Below, piece by piece: positions 33,157 to 43,236 of a DNA stretch of 64,000 nucleotides. Position numbers and translations under genes: made by a program. Source of the DNA: Argyresthia goedartella (lineage: Eukaryota > Arthropoda > Insecta > Lepidoptera > Argyresthiidae). The stretch spans positions 24,383,201 through 24,447,200 of the forward strand of contig OX463835.1 in assembly GCA_949825045.1 (NCBI GenBank). Direction: 5' to 3'. Each line of letters begins with the position of its first letter. Within the stretch, counting starts at the first letter, position 1. The notes below the pieces were generated by a model. It saw nothing but the letters and a program-made list of their open reading frames with translations. It had not been told where the DNA came from and ran no database searches.

Positions 33157-34890
33157 TTATTTCTCGCCAGTATGCGCGCTTCTGTGCGTGATCAAATTAC
33201 GTTTATTAGTAAACGATTTATGACACACCTGACACTGAAATGGTTTCTCGGTAGTATGCGCTCTTCTGTGCGTGACCCAATTGCCTAGTTGTGCAAATGA
33301 TTTATGACATACCTCACACTGGTAGGGTTTCTCGCCTGTATGCACTCTTATGTGCCTTACCAAAAGACCTTTAATAGCAAACGATTTACGACACATCTCA
33401 CACTGAAATGGTTTCTCGCCAGTATGCGCTCTTCTGTGCGTGACCCAATTGCCTTGTAGTGCAAATGATTTATGACATACCTCATCACACTGGTAGGGTT
33501 TCTCGCCTGTATGCACTCTTATGTGCTTTACCAAAAGACCTTTAATAGCAAACGATTTGCGACACATCTCACACTGAAACGGTTTCTCGCCAGTATGCAC
33601 TCTTCTGTGCCTGACCAAAGCACATTTACTGTTAAACGAGTTATGACATACCTGACACTGGTAGGGTTTCTCGTCAGAATGCACTCTTATGTGCTTGACC
33701 AAATCACTTCGATTGGTAAATGATTTACGACACAACTGACACTGAAATGGTTTCTCGCTAGTATGCGCTCTTCTGTGGTAGACCAGAGTACCTTGTTGAG
33801 AAAATGATTTATGACACATCTCACACTGAAATGGTTTCTCGCCAGTACGTACTCTTCCGTGCGTGACCAAATTGCCTTGTTGTGCAAATGATTTATGACA
33901 TACCTCACACTGGTAGGGTTTCTCGCCTGTATGCACTCTTATGTGCTTTACCAAAAGACCTTTCACAGCAAACGATTTACGACACATCTCACACTGAAAT
34001 GGTTTCTCGCCAGTATGCGCTCTTCTGTGCGTGACCAAATTACGTTTATTAGTAAACGTTTTATGACACACCTCACACTGGAAGGGTTTCTCGCCGGAAT
34101 GCACTCTTATGTGGTTGACCAGATCACCTTTGAAAGCAAACGATTTACGACACACCTCACACTGAAATGGTTTCTCGCCAGTATGCGCTCTTCTGTGCGT
34201 GACCAAATTACGTTTATTAGTAAACGATTTATGACACACCTCACACTGGAAGGGTTTCTCGCCGGAATGCACTCTTATGTGGTTGACCAGATCACCTTTG
34301 AAAGCAAACGATTTACGACACATCTCACATTGAAATGGTTTCTCGCCAGTATGCAAATATCTTATGTGCTTCACCAAACTACTTTTGTGAGCAAATGATA
34401 AATGACACACCTCACAATGATAGGGTTTCTCGCCTATATGTGTAATGTTATGTAATTTCAAGTTTTTTTTATTTGAAATAGACTTATGTTTACGACAAAC
34501 ATTGCGCTGATAATGTTTCTCCGCAATATTTGTTTGCATATTGCTGCGTTGATGTGATCTATGTCCGTTCGAGCACTCGCTACACTGATCGTCTGAACAC
34601 AACACAACAACACAATCAACACAAGGAAAGGGAACAGCTTTATTATTATGTGGATGAATGTCATATGTAGTGATTTGACGTTCCAACACAGTTTTTGAAG
34701 TAAATCTTTTATAACAGTAATCGCAAGCGAAGTTGCTTTGTTCACGAGTAAACTCAATATTGCTAGAGTTTTGTGTGCTTATAGTTGTGATACTATTTGT
34801 AATTTGTTTTCTTGTTTGCGCGTCGGCTGCCTCTACCTGATCGCCAAGCACTTCTGACACACAGACAACAATTTTCAATGTTTGTTGCAA
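33157..34890 (-). CDS. C2H2 zinc-finger protein, about 15 tandem fingers
   Basis: Likely nuclear DNA-binding protein. The N-terminal about 150 residues hold degenerate Cys/His units (FACDYCYKRF; FPCVDCVVVLCSDDQC). Then fifteen consecutive fingers, each C-x2-C-x12-H-x3-H, joined by TGEKP/SGEKP linkers, from YHCEVCHLSFAHKSSL to FQCQVCHKSFTNKRNL. Finger 7 has its last His changed to Arg (GRVR); finger 12 has an extra residue between the Cys pair (CDEVC). Many fingers are near copies, which points to recent intragenic duplication. The frame ends at 33157 with TAA where a Pro codon of GEKP is expected, so the protein may be shortened. No ATG opens this frame at 34890; an upstream exon or a frameshift from the acidic repeat is needed. 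Confidence 0.85.
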   Translation of the reverse strand: MQQTLKIVVCVSEVLGDQVEAADAQTRKQITNSITTISTQNSSNIEFTREQSNFACDYCYKRFTSKTVLERQITTYDIHPHNNKAVPFPCVDCVVVLCSDDQCSECSNGHRSHQRSNMQTNIAEKHYQRNVCRKHKSISNKKNLKLHNITHIGEKPYHCEVCHLSFAHKSSLVKHIRYLHTGEKPFQCEMCRKSFAFKGDLVNHIRVHSGEKPFQCEVCHKSFTNKRNLVTHRRAHTGEKPFQCEVCRKSFAFKGDLVNHIRVHSGEKPFQCEVCHKTFTNKRNLVTHRRAHTGEKPFQCEMCRKSFAVKGLLVKHIRVHTGEKPYQCEVCHKSFAQQGNLVTHGRVRTGEKPFQCEMCHKSFSQQGTLVYHRRAHTSEKPFQCQLCRKSFTNRSDLVKHIRVHSDEKPYQCQVCHNSFNSKCALVRHRRVHTGEKPFQCEMCRKSFAIKGLLVKHIRVHTGEKPYQCDEVCHKSFALQGNWVTHRRAHTGEKPFQCEMCRKSFAIKGLLVRHIRVHTGEKPYQCEVCHKSFAQLGNWVTHRRAHTTEKPFQCQVCHKSFTNKRNLITHRSAHTGEK

Positions 34891-34891
34891 A

Positions 34892-35433
34892 ATGATTCGA
34901 AAGTCTCTTCATCAATTGTGGCGACAGTTTCTCGGAAGGTAGAGGCTTCTGCCAAAATGTCATCGAAATCTACCGTGGCAGCTGCTTCATCATCATCAAC
35001 TTCAGTAGCAGTAATCACCAGTGTCTCATCATCTTGTGTAGATTCGAAAGTCTCTTCATCAATTGTGGCGAACAGTTTCTAGGAAGGTAGAGGCCAATGC
35101 CAAAATGCCATCGAAATCTTCCGTGGCAGCTGCTTCACCATCATCATCTTCAGTAGCAGTCATCACCAGTGTCTCATCCTCTTGTGTAGATTCGAAAGTC
35201 TCTTCATCAATTGTGGCGACAGTTTCTAGGAAGGTAGAGGCCAATGCCAAAATGCCATCGAAATCTTCCGTGGCAGCTGCTTCATCATCATCATCTTCAG
35301 TAGCAGTCATCACCAGTGTGTCATCATCTTGTGTAGAGATGTTGATAGAATGAATGAAGCATGTCGTCAGCCGGCCAGGGCGACACACCGAGGTCTGCAG
35401 GAACGCGGCAAGATCCTGTTGAGACAGATACAT
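34892..35433 (-). pseudogene. Acidic N-terminal repeat region of the zinc-finger locus
   Basis: The minus strand reads DLAAFLQTSVCRPGRLTT, then three acidic units (TATEDDDDEAAATEDF; ILALASTFLETVATIDEE). The frame fails in the second unit by one inserted base (GTGGCGAAC for GTGGCGAC near 35071), and the third unit ends in a different frame from the finger ORF. TCTGTCTCAACAG just before GATCTTGCC (near 35415) is a good splice acceptor, so this may begin an exon. It could be the activation or interaction domain of the zinc-finger protein (inference). Confidence 0.55.
34894..35335. repeat. Three tandem 147-bp units
   Basis: Units start at GATTCGAAAG: 34894-35040, 35041-35188 (148 bp, one extra base) and 35189-35335. 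147 bp is 49 codons, so copy-number change keeps frame. Confidence 0.9.
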
Positions 35434-36390
35434 TGGGACTGGGTAAAACTATATTATGGGTACAAAAAATCATAGTAAAAAAACATTCTACAGCAGCTTC
35501 TACATATTCAACTGCTCTAATCGAAAGAGAAGAAATTAAACTTTAAATTTAATGAAGTCCATCAATATATTACATTACACAATGGTTGTGATTTGGAAGG
35601 CACGGACAACTAGCCGTTCTAAACTATTTTGAGAACTAATATTAGTTTGAATTACGTTAATCGGTATTTGGAAGTCACGCTCTCTAAACGCAAACTAAGA
35701 ATAGTTGTCGTATTTTTTCCAACTACACGAATTACCGCCCCTAGGGACAGTTCTGAACCACAATGTATCTTTTTATTGCTCGATTATGTTTCGATACAAT
35801 CGATATATTTCGTCATAGTCAAATAAAGAAACGGTTCAAATATATTTTCAAATTATTATTAATTTATTATTACACGTGCATTTTATAGCGTTTAAATTAT
35901 ATTTTTAAGATAATTTCAATAATCATCCACGGATAGACCCATTTTGAATAAACTAAAATTATGTTCAATCAGTTTCAGAACGTTTGTGTTGCAAGCCGCG
36001 GGCGGCGCGAACTGTCTTGTCGCCTGTCACACTTACTTCAGTCATTATTCTTTTCACTGTGATTTTGATTTTTTCCTTTCTTTTTGTGCTGTATTTCGTG
36101 TTATTATTGGAGAAGAACAGCAGGAAACGGCAACAGGCGCTGCTAACCGCTGCTTTTAGAGCGGCTCCATTCAAACAACGATATTGTTCGGGGTATGTGC
36201 ATTGCAATAACTTGTTTGTTTGGTAAACAGATTGTGATGTGTTTTGTGACTGCGACTTCTCATCTCTCCCCACTATGGGACACTGATATGCATGTCTGAC
36301 ATGGTACCCACCTATCTATTTTGCTCTTATTCGGGATGAGAAGACCTACCACTAGGTATAAATGACAGAAATGACAATTTTCCCGCGCAA
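35434..36390. other. No confident gene
   Basis: An 80-codon plus-strand ORF at 35984-36226 encodes a hydrophobic run (VIILFTVILIFSFLFVLYF) followed by basic residues, like a small membrane peptide, but it has no family match and may be chance in T-rich DNA. Confidence 0.4.
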
Positions 36391-36439
36391 TCAAATTACA
36401 AATAGTGAGGAAGGCATATGTTTTCACTTTGCTAAACTT

Positions 36440-36547
36440 TTGCACGGAATAGAGCGAGGCCCACGATAATGGAGCAGGAGCAGTGGTCGGCCCTTGCCAC
36501 ACAGCTCAATTTATTGGGCTGCGGCAGAGATTTGAAGGAGGCAATAG
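36440..36547 (+). pseudogene. Candidate Myb/SANT-like (Harbinger-associated) exon
   Basis: From ATG 36469 the plus strand reads MEQEQWSALATQLNLLGCGR, the second and third helices of a Myb_DNA-bind_5-type domain as found in PIF/Harbinger-associated proteins and their relatives. It is followed directly by a strong splice donor (CAATAG/GTATGT, GT at 36548). Upstream codons (RNRARPTI) are open for a short way. It is short, and a direct splice to the exon at 41856 would not keep the preferred frame, so an intervening exon must have been lost. Confidence 0.4.
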
Positions 36548-36619
36548 GTATGTCTAATACTTGTTTAGATAAGTTTCTACTGACCAGATAGGTACTAGAG
36601 TGTGAGAATGATACACATA

Positions 36620-36745
36620 ATAATATGTAGCCCATTAATGTCCCCACCAAGGGGCATGGGCCTTTACTTGGATACAAGTAAGATTGAGTCATAAGTACTC
36701 CACCATGCTGGCTCTGCCGGTTCGATAGAGGGGTGTCAACCCTTA
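36620..36745 (+). repeat. Possible SINE fragment
   Basis: GATACAAGTAAGATTGAGTC, TAAGTACTCCACCATGCTGG and GCCGGTTCGAT resemble a short interspersed repeat common in moths. Recognised from memory of the pattern, not by search. Confidence 0.3.
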
Positions 36746-37167
36746 ATAGTGGCCAACCCAACTGTCAGAAGAAATCAAGCTGCCCTTTTAGGGCCTATGA
36801 CACAGCTACCTCCGAGAATGAGACACATAAGTGATACAAATAGATTAACTGGCCTAGAATTAGCCGGAGAACATAGCTTATTATGAAAGTTATGTCATTC
36901 ATGATTTTTTTTGTATTGTGTAATGTATTCTTTTTAAATTGTATTGTATAGGCATGACCTAGTGGCCATGCCGTGGTCATTACAACAAAGCAAGTCATTC
37001 TAGTGGTCATAATCATAAATGATAGCTAATCAATAAATTGTGTTGATTAACTTGTCCGCCAAGAAAAGTCCTATGCTACTTGTAAAGTACACGACGACTG
37101 GCTTCCACCTGAAACAGAAACATACTTATAATAAATAAATAATTAAGATATAGGTACTTACCTGGTA

Positions 37168-37400
37168 TGTTAACCCGCTACTGCCGTGTGTCTGTAACAT
37201 TATGTAAATGTGTGAATAAACGCTCGTGTACGGGCGCGAGTCTATGTGTGTGTGTTGCCTAGCTAGCTTTGTCTCCAGCAGTGACCCTTTGACCGCCAAC
37301 CAAAGCGCATGTACTCGCTCCCTACGCACAAGCTTCCAAAAATCGCTGTTTTTACCTACCGAAGTCCTTACCTGTCCTGCGCCTGCTTCTGTCAGCTACA
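37168..37400 (+). repeat. Candidate BEL/Pao 5' LTR
   Basis: Starts TGTTAACCCGC and ends TCAGCTACA, with AATAAA at about 37215. It is followed directly by TTTGGTCCTACGAGCCAGG, the kind of sequence found at the primer-binding site of BEL/Pao elements. There is no second LTR in the window, so the limits are inferred. Confidence 0.5.
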
Positions 37401-37453
37401 TTTGGTCCTACGAGCCAGGATCAAAAGGGATTCCGGATAAAACAGTGAACAAA

Positions 37454-40024
37454 ATGTTCAGCACACCGCCACCGCACGCTAAGGCTGCATCTCGCAGTGA
37501 GCGCGCTCACGTTTGTGAAAAGTTGAAACATTCCATGGCTAACGTTAGTGAAGAGCTCTCAGCGAAAACATGCCCTTCGGCAGGGAAACTCACGGATTTA
37601 AAACCACTGGATACCAATTTTCTACAGAAAGAGGAAGCTACAGAAAAAGAGGGTATCTCGAAAACAGTGCTCGACGAACACCGCGCCTCAGTTCCCTCGG
37701 CCAAGAGCTCCAGATCTTCACTGCTGGCACGCAGAAAACAATTAGAGCTAGAGGCAGCTGAGGCCAAGGCGAGAATCGACCGGGAATTGATTGATAAGAA
37801 GCTGGCAGCTGATCTCGCCGCGCTCGATGACCGTTCCTCGAGAAAAAGTCGCTATAGTGATAACCAATCAATGCAAGCAGCATCACAGAAAGTGGAACAA
37901 TGGCTTGAAAACAGTGCACAGGAACCGGTCGTTGACCATCCCGTCCATGAACCTGCCTCAGCGCCCACCGCCCTAGCCACTTCAAATGATTTTTTGCAAC
38001 TGTCGCACGCAATTGCCAACCTTGCCACCGCGACACAGAGCGCAAATACGAACTTGATGTCAAGATTGACCACATCCAAGGACCTACCCCCATTCCACGG
38101 CGACCCACTCGAGTGGTCGCAATTTAAAAGAAGCTACGAAGACTCAACAAATTTGTGTAAATACAGTTATAGTGAAAACATCGCAAGACTGAACAGATGC
38201 CTCCGCGGTGATGCCAGGGAAGCAGTTTCGTCGCTGCTCATGAGCGACACTACTCCAAGTACCATTTTAGAAGCACTCGAGCTACGTTTTGGACGTCCTG
38301 AAATAATTGTCTTCAAGTTGGCTTCACAATTTAGGAAACTGCCCTCCTTGCCACATAACTATCATAACGAGATCGTGAACTTCACAGTTAAAATGAAAAA
38401 CTACGTCGCCGCCGTACAATCAATAAATCAAAACGACTATTTAAGAAGCCCAGATTTGCTCAACACCGTTTTATCGAAATGCCCAACTACACTTCTTAAC
38501 AAATGGGCAGATTACATTTACGACAATAACAACGGCGAGAAGGCAAAACTACAATATTTTTCCGAATTTCTACATAAAGAAGCATTGAAAATCGCCTCAG
38601 CTGGAATAAGCCACATTCACGCGCAACCTGAAAATAAACCATTCAAGCCGAAAATCGAAGAACGAAGAGTTTATTCACACGCAGTTTTGAACAACGACAA
38701 TAATAGCGACGCAAAATGTAAATTCTGTCGCACACATTTTCACTCGATTTCAAACTGCACGAAATTCAAACGCGCGCTGCGTAAGAACAATTGGTGATTT
38801 ATAAAAATACACAGAATGTGTCATAAGTGTTTATTAGCGGGGCACGGGAAAGAAACCTGCCCGGCCGCGCCGTGCAATATCGACGAGTGCGGCCTACCTC
38901 ACCATCGCTTACTACACTGGCCCCATAAAGTAGCTTCACTTTCCAGCAGCGACGCTCTGAATGCAGAAACCAGTGCTACCCAATTAACGACAACAAGCAG
39001 CAATGTACCTACCAACGACAGCGAAACTGTGACAAACACTATAGCCGCCCGAAACAGTCCTAGTGTAATGCTAAAAACAGTACGCGTGAAAGTACATGGA
39101 CCGAGTGGTATAATTACTACGTACGCTTTACTAGACGACGGTGCAACAGTCTCCCTCATGTCAGCTGATCTAGCGGACAGTATTAACTTACAAGGTCAGC
39201 CTGAAACGTTACGTATGAGAGGCGCGTGGAACTCTGACATCGTTTGTCAAAGTGAAATTGTGAAATTTAAACTGTCTAACACAAGAGACCAAATGTACGA
39301 AGTGCGTGCGCGTAAAATTAGTGAACTAGACCTACCTACACAAAAGTTATCTAAAGTGAACATAGAAGACTATGAACATTTACGAAACCTGAAAAACTAT
39401 GTTACCTGTGCTGATATAAAACCCAAATTATTAATTGGACAAGATAATTTCCATCTCATCATGACTCTGAAGACGATTCATCGCAAAATAAACGAACCGT
39501 GTGCTACCCTAACACCTCTGGGGTGGTGTTTGCACGGAATCGTACCCGCAACCTCGCGCGGGCCACTAACCACTGAGCGTACGCTAACTACGACGATGTA
39601 CGAAGCGCACGACCTGCCGATCTGTCTTATCAGCGGTCCGCCCGGCGCTCCCACCCCGCTACCTGGCTTTTTCCAGCCGGAGAGGCACGCATGCTCGGGC
39701 GCACATGCGCACACAGCACATTCAACGCTGCAGCTCTCAAACGATGCAAACAATGACGAAGTTACGCAACTACACGAATTGGTTCGACGCTCATTTGCCA
39801 TAGAATCAATTGGAGTAAGCTCTACGCCACGTGTAAATAAGGATGAAATTCGTGCACTCAACATGGTGGATCAATCTGCAAAACTTAATGATAACAGATG
39901 GGAAGTTGGCCTACCCTGGAAAAATGGATCAAAAATGCCAGACTCTTATGCTACGGCGTTAAGAAGATTTCTCTCCGTTGAACGAAAAATGCAACTAAAC
40001 AACGATTACGCGTCGATATACTGA
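37454..40024 (+). pseudogene. gag: BEL/Pao gag and protease, one nonsense codon
   Basis: Starts at ATG 37454 (MFSTPPPHAKAASRSERA). A coiled/charged region (RRKQLELEAAEAKARIDREL) leads into the DUF1759-type capsid domain (LPPFHGDPLEWSQFKRSYED) and a first zinc knuckle (CKFCRTHFHSISNC). TGA at 38795-38797 replaces a CGA codon, as the duplicate copy at 41127 shows. The frame is unchanged after it: CHKCLLAGHGKETCP (second knuckle), then the retropepsin motif ALLDDGATVSLM. It ends with TGA at 40022-40024, just before RT. Confidence 0.9.
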
Positions 40025-41126
40025 GACCGAATGCATCATTTATTTGAAAACGGCTACGCACGGGAGCTAACTTATTACGAGATTTCGGCACCTAGGGAGC
40101 GAAAATGGTATCTCCCGCATTTTGGAGTGGAAAACCCCAACAAAAGCAAGCTAAGACTGGTTTTCGACGCCGCAGCTAAAGTAGCTAACAAATCGCTGAA
40201 CGATTTTTTATTCAAGGCGCAGATCTCCTCCAATCATTGCTGGGTATCCTACTGCGATTTCGTGAGAAGCCCGTCGCCGTAATGGGAGACATTAGAGACA
40301 TGTTCCTTCGTATTCAAATAAAAGAAGACGACCAACACGCCCTACGATTTTTGTGGCGCGAAACTAATGACAGCGAAATCAAAACATATGTCATGACGTC
40401 TTTGTTATTCGGTGCAAATTGTTCTCCGTTCATCGCACAACATATAAAAAACAAAAATGCGATTTATTTTATTTAGATTTAAATACGAGATGCCTGAAGC
40501 CACCGACGCAATCCTAAAGTCCCACTACATGGACGACTATATTGAAAGTCTGGATGACATCGAAACTGCAAGTAAAATGATCAAATCAATATCCTATATT
40601 CATCATCAAGGCGCTTTCGAGATAAGAAATTGGATTAGTAATAAACAAGAAGTTTTAACTAACATGCCGAAAGAGACCTTAAGCGACAAGGCAATAAGAA
40701 TCAAATCCGCTTGCGACGAGTTACCAGAAAGAACGCTGGGACTGTTGTGGTTTCCCGCCAGTGACTCATTCGGGTTCGATTTATCGCTCAAGCGCATACC
40801 TACGGACATTCTGAAATTCCAAAGAAAACCTACGAAAAGAGAACTCTTGCGCATTTTCATGTCCATATTTGATGTTTTTGGTTTTCTCGCTCACAGTTAA
40901 AGCAAAAATAATGCTACAAAATACCTGGAAAAGTGATATTAAATGGGACGACAAGATTTCGGACAATGAAAATAAGACCTTCCAAGACTGGATATTAGAG
41001 CTCAATATGCTACAACACTTGAGAGTGCCTAGATATCACTTCGCCACTTCAAAGGCGAGTGAGCAAGACAAAACAATGAATGCATCGAGCAGTAGCGACT
41101 GCCAGAATAAGACAACACTTGAACTT
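40025..41126 (+). pseudogene. pol: BEL/Pao reverse transcriptase, several frameshifts
   Basis: RT motifs in order over broken frames: GYARELTYYEISAPRERKW, KLRLVFDAAAKVANKSLN, VMGDIRDMFLRIQIKEDD (catalytic Asp), LLFGANCSPFIAQH, SHYMDDYIESLDD (catalytic pair in the Pao form), IFDVFGFLAH. Breaks: stop at 40022-40024, frameshift near 40240, frameshift plus a 15-bp A/T-rich insertion near 40461-40480, frameshift near 40895. Coding then fades near 41050-41126, where the duplicated gag piece begins. Confidence 0.88.
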
Positions 41127-41590
41127 GAAATTCAAACGCGCGCTGCGTAAGGACAAGTGGCGATTTATAAAAATACACAGAATGTGTCATAAGTGTTTAT
41201 TAGCGGGGCACGGGAAAGAAACCTGCCCGGCCGCGCCGTGCAATATGGACGAGTGCGGCCTACCTCACCATCGCTTACTACACTGGCCCCATAAAGTAGC
41301 TTCACTTTCCAGCAGCGACGCTCTGAATGCAGAAACCAGTGCTACCCAATTAACGACAACAAGCAGCAATGAACCTACCAACGACAGTGAAACTGTGACA
41401 AACACTATAGCCGCCCGAAACAGTCCTAGTGTAATGCTAAAAACAGTACGCGTGAAAGTACATGGACCGAGTGGTATAATTACTACGTACGCTTTACTAG
41501 ACGACGGTGCAACAGTCTCCCTCATGTCAGCTGATCTCGCGGACAGTATTAACTTACAAGGTCAGCCTGAAACGTTACTATGAGAGGCGC
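41127..41590 (+). repeat. Direct duplicate of the gag/protease junction (38761-39225)
   Basis: 464 bp nearly identical to 38761-39225. It has CGA where the first copy has TGA, so the knuckle frame (WRFIKIHRMCHKCLL) is open here. Ends sharply at GAGAGGCGC. Junction residues at 41120-41127 show a short overlap (CTTGAA). Confidence 0.92.
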
Positions 41591-41855
41591 TAATACTTCC
41601 ATGTCGGTTGGATTTTCTACTGTCTGACGTCTTAATGCCGTCTCGATCAAGAGTATGGATTGCATATCTTTTGTTAGTCATTTTCATATTAATTAGTTGA
41701 AGGGTAGCTTGTTGTATATTTCATTTAGGCTGTTGCTTTTCAAGATGTGAATAATGAAAATAAAGAAAGCAATAAGTAGTTTGCTTACAAATTCTTTATG
41801 TCTCTGTTATACTTCATAATATAAATACGTAAGTAGTCTTTTGTTTACTTTGCAG

Positions 41856-42030
41856 GGCAGCGGATTCACCTGCACTCCTGTTGGTGCAGGCTTTAAATGA
41901 AAACTCCCGCTTGATGCGCGAAACTTTGCGGGAGTCAACAGCTGAATAGAGGGCCGCTATCAGGGCTGACACAACCGCTGTTGCCGTGTGCTCGAGCTGC
42001 CAGACTGTGCAGAGGCACACGGAACCACAA
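41856..42030 (+). pseudogene. Candidate last exon of a Myb/SANT-like gene
   Basis: A strong acceptor (TTTTGTTTACTTTGCAG) precedes an exon reading ADSPALLLVQALNENSRLM, then RETLRESTAE, an in-frame TAG where Gln would fit, then RAAIRADTTAVAVC, a stop and AATAAATAAA. The helical Leu/Arg-rich tail fits the C-terminus of Harbinger-associated Myb proteins, but the assignment is an inference. Confidence 0.4.
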
Positions 42031-42058
42031 TAAATAAATCAGTTTGTTAATAAAATAT

Positions 42059-42187
42059 TTAAAAGTATAAGATTGTGTTTATTTTTTTATGTAAATTAAC
42101 AAGGTAAGCCCGCTGCTGACGGCCTTCCTGCAGGAAGTCAAACGCGTCTTCAACTTGCAGCAGTGGTCTCCTCTTCGTCTTATGAAT
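42059..42187 (-). pseudogene. Candidate last exon of a convergent gene (HARBI1-like?)
   Basis: On the minus strand an acceptor (ATTATTTTTATTTTAG) precedes a reading frame RRPLLQVEDAFDFLQEGRQQ, then RAYLVNLHK, a stop and AATAAAC. A GRQ(Q)RxxLV-type C-terminus is seen in PIF/Harbinger nucleases. The 3' end abuts that of the plus-strand exon at 41856-42030, the convergent layout common in Harbinger elements. The catalytic exons are not present. Confidence 0.35.
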
Positions 42188-42429
42188 CTAAAATAAAAAT
42201 AATACATAGTAGGTCTATATAATATTGGTATGTATTTCGAATGTTTTGGCAAACGTTATAATCGGTGGACTTTTGCAGCTTCCATTCTTATGTCTATATA
42301 TCTTGCCATCATAGTTATGAGCCTGGCATAGTTTGGGCTACAATATGCAAGTATACAATGTCCAATGAAAAAAAATGAAAAAAATTATTATGTCTACACT
42401 TCCCTTCTCTATAATCAATTCAGTTTACC

Positions 42430-42535
42430 TATCATAACTGAAGAAGAGGTAGAAAAATTAAAGGCACGGGACCTGAGTAGTTATAGATCTCGTGGTAAAG
42501 GAAGGCCTGTACCCAGCAGTGCGTAAATGTGCGCT
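42430..42535 (+). repeat. SINE tail remnant
   Basis: GTGGTAAAGGAAGGCCTGTA followed by CCCAGCAGTGCG is the 3' tail pattern shared by many lepidopteran SINEs; related to the end of the SINE at 31240-31500. Confidence 0.45.
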
Positions 42536-42593
42536 GATTTAATTGATTGAAGGAAATTGATAAGTATGTGAATAATAATCTGTTCTAACTTAC

Positions 42594-42640
42594 CGCCGGT
42601 AATTAGACTCGTCGTCTAGGGCTAAGAAGCCGCCACGCAT
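42594..42640 (-). pseudogene. Candidate first coding exon of the minus-strand gene
   Basis: ATG at 42640 reads MRGGFLALDDESNYR and runs into a consensus donor (CGGCG/GTAAGT, GTAAGT complementary to 42588-42593). It is on the same strand as the exon at 42059-42187, and the DNA between them is noncoding, so middle exons are missing. Confidence 0.3.
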
Positions 42641-43236
42641 TCGATATCCATTTTATTTCGTTATACATATTTTAGGATCAAGAATTCACGACGCGTGAAA
42701 ACCGCCAAAATAGAAGTCATGACAAGAAAAATAAATTTCCCGCTTAAAGTTACGTTCGATTGATTGATTGATTAAATTGCTTAAATTAAATCAAATTTAA
42801 TTGAAATACACACGAAATAATAGTTTTTATACGAAATCTGACCAAAAAGGCCTCAAGCTAATTTTAATTGCCACCAAAACCATTACCGTTAATTTTAACT
42901 GCTATCTGTCAAAAAAGAACCAAAACCGGCCATCCAAAATTCCTTCCGAATACGAAATCCATACAAATTGGCACACACTAAACTAGACAAGTTAAAATTA
43001 ACTTCTAAAAACAAATATCGATTAATTTTGGCGCCTTCCGAATACCGATTAAAGCTAAGCAACTAAGATGACGTCATGATGACGTTTAGTTGTCTAGTTG
43101 GCTGTTAATTTTAGTTTGTGTCACCTTCCAAATCGCAACCAATGTTTGTGATGTAACATTCCCGCTTGTTGCGGGATTTACTTGTGTAGATGTATTTACC
43201 TATTTTGAAAATACATACATTTTTCTTTTTCTTAAA
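42641..43236. other. No gene seen
   Basis: AT-rich; a GATGACGTCATGATGACG dyad at 43068-43085 and TGATTGATTGATT near 42760. If a Harbinger element existed, its end would be near here; no clear terminal repeat was found. Confidence 0.5.

Larger units (their letters stand above)
37168..41590 (+). mobile_element. BEL/Pao LTR retrotransposon, 3'-truncated and rearranged
   Basis: Candidate 5' LTR, then gag, protease and RT in plus orientation. Coding stops in the region after RT, and a second copy of the gag-protease junction (41127-41590) is joined on. No RNase H, integrase or 3' LTR is present. It sits between the two Myb/Harbinger-like exon remnants, that is, inside their supposed intron. Confidence 0.85.

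Noticed and set aside
32884..34398. Plus-strand ORFs antisense to the zinc fingers (repeating HLTLKWFLASMRSS-type phrases)
   Set aside because: They are mirror frames of the tandem finger repeat; periodicity comes from the fingers on the minus strand.
36260..37329. Several 60-110-codon ORFs on the minus strand
   Set aside because: No motifs, overlapping and mutually exclusive; chance frames in noncoding DNA.
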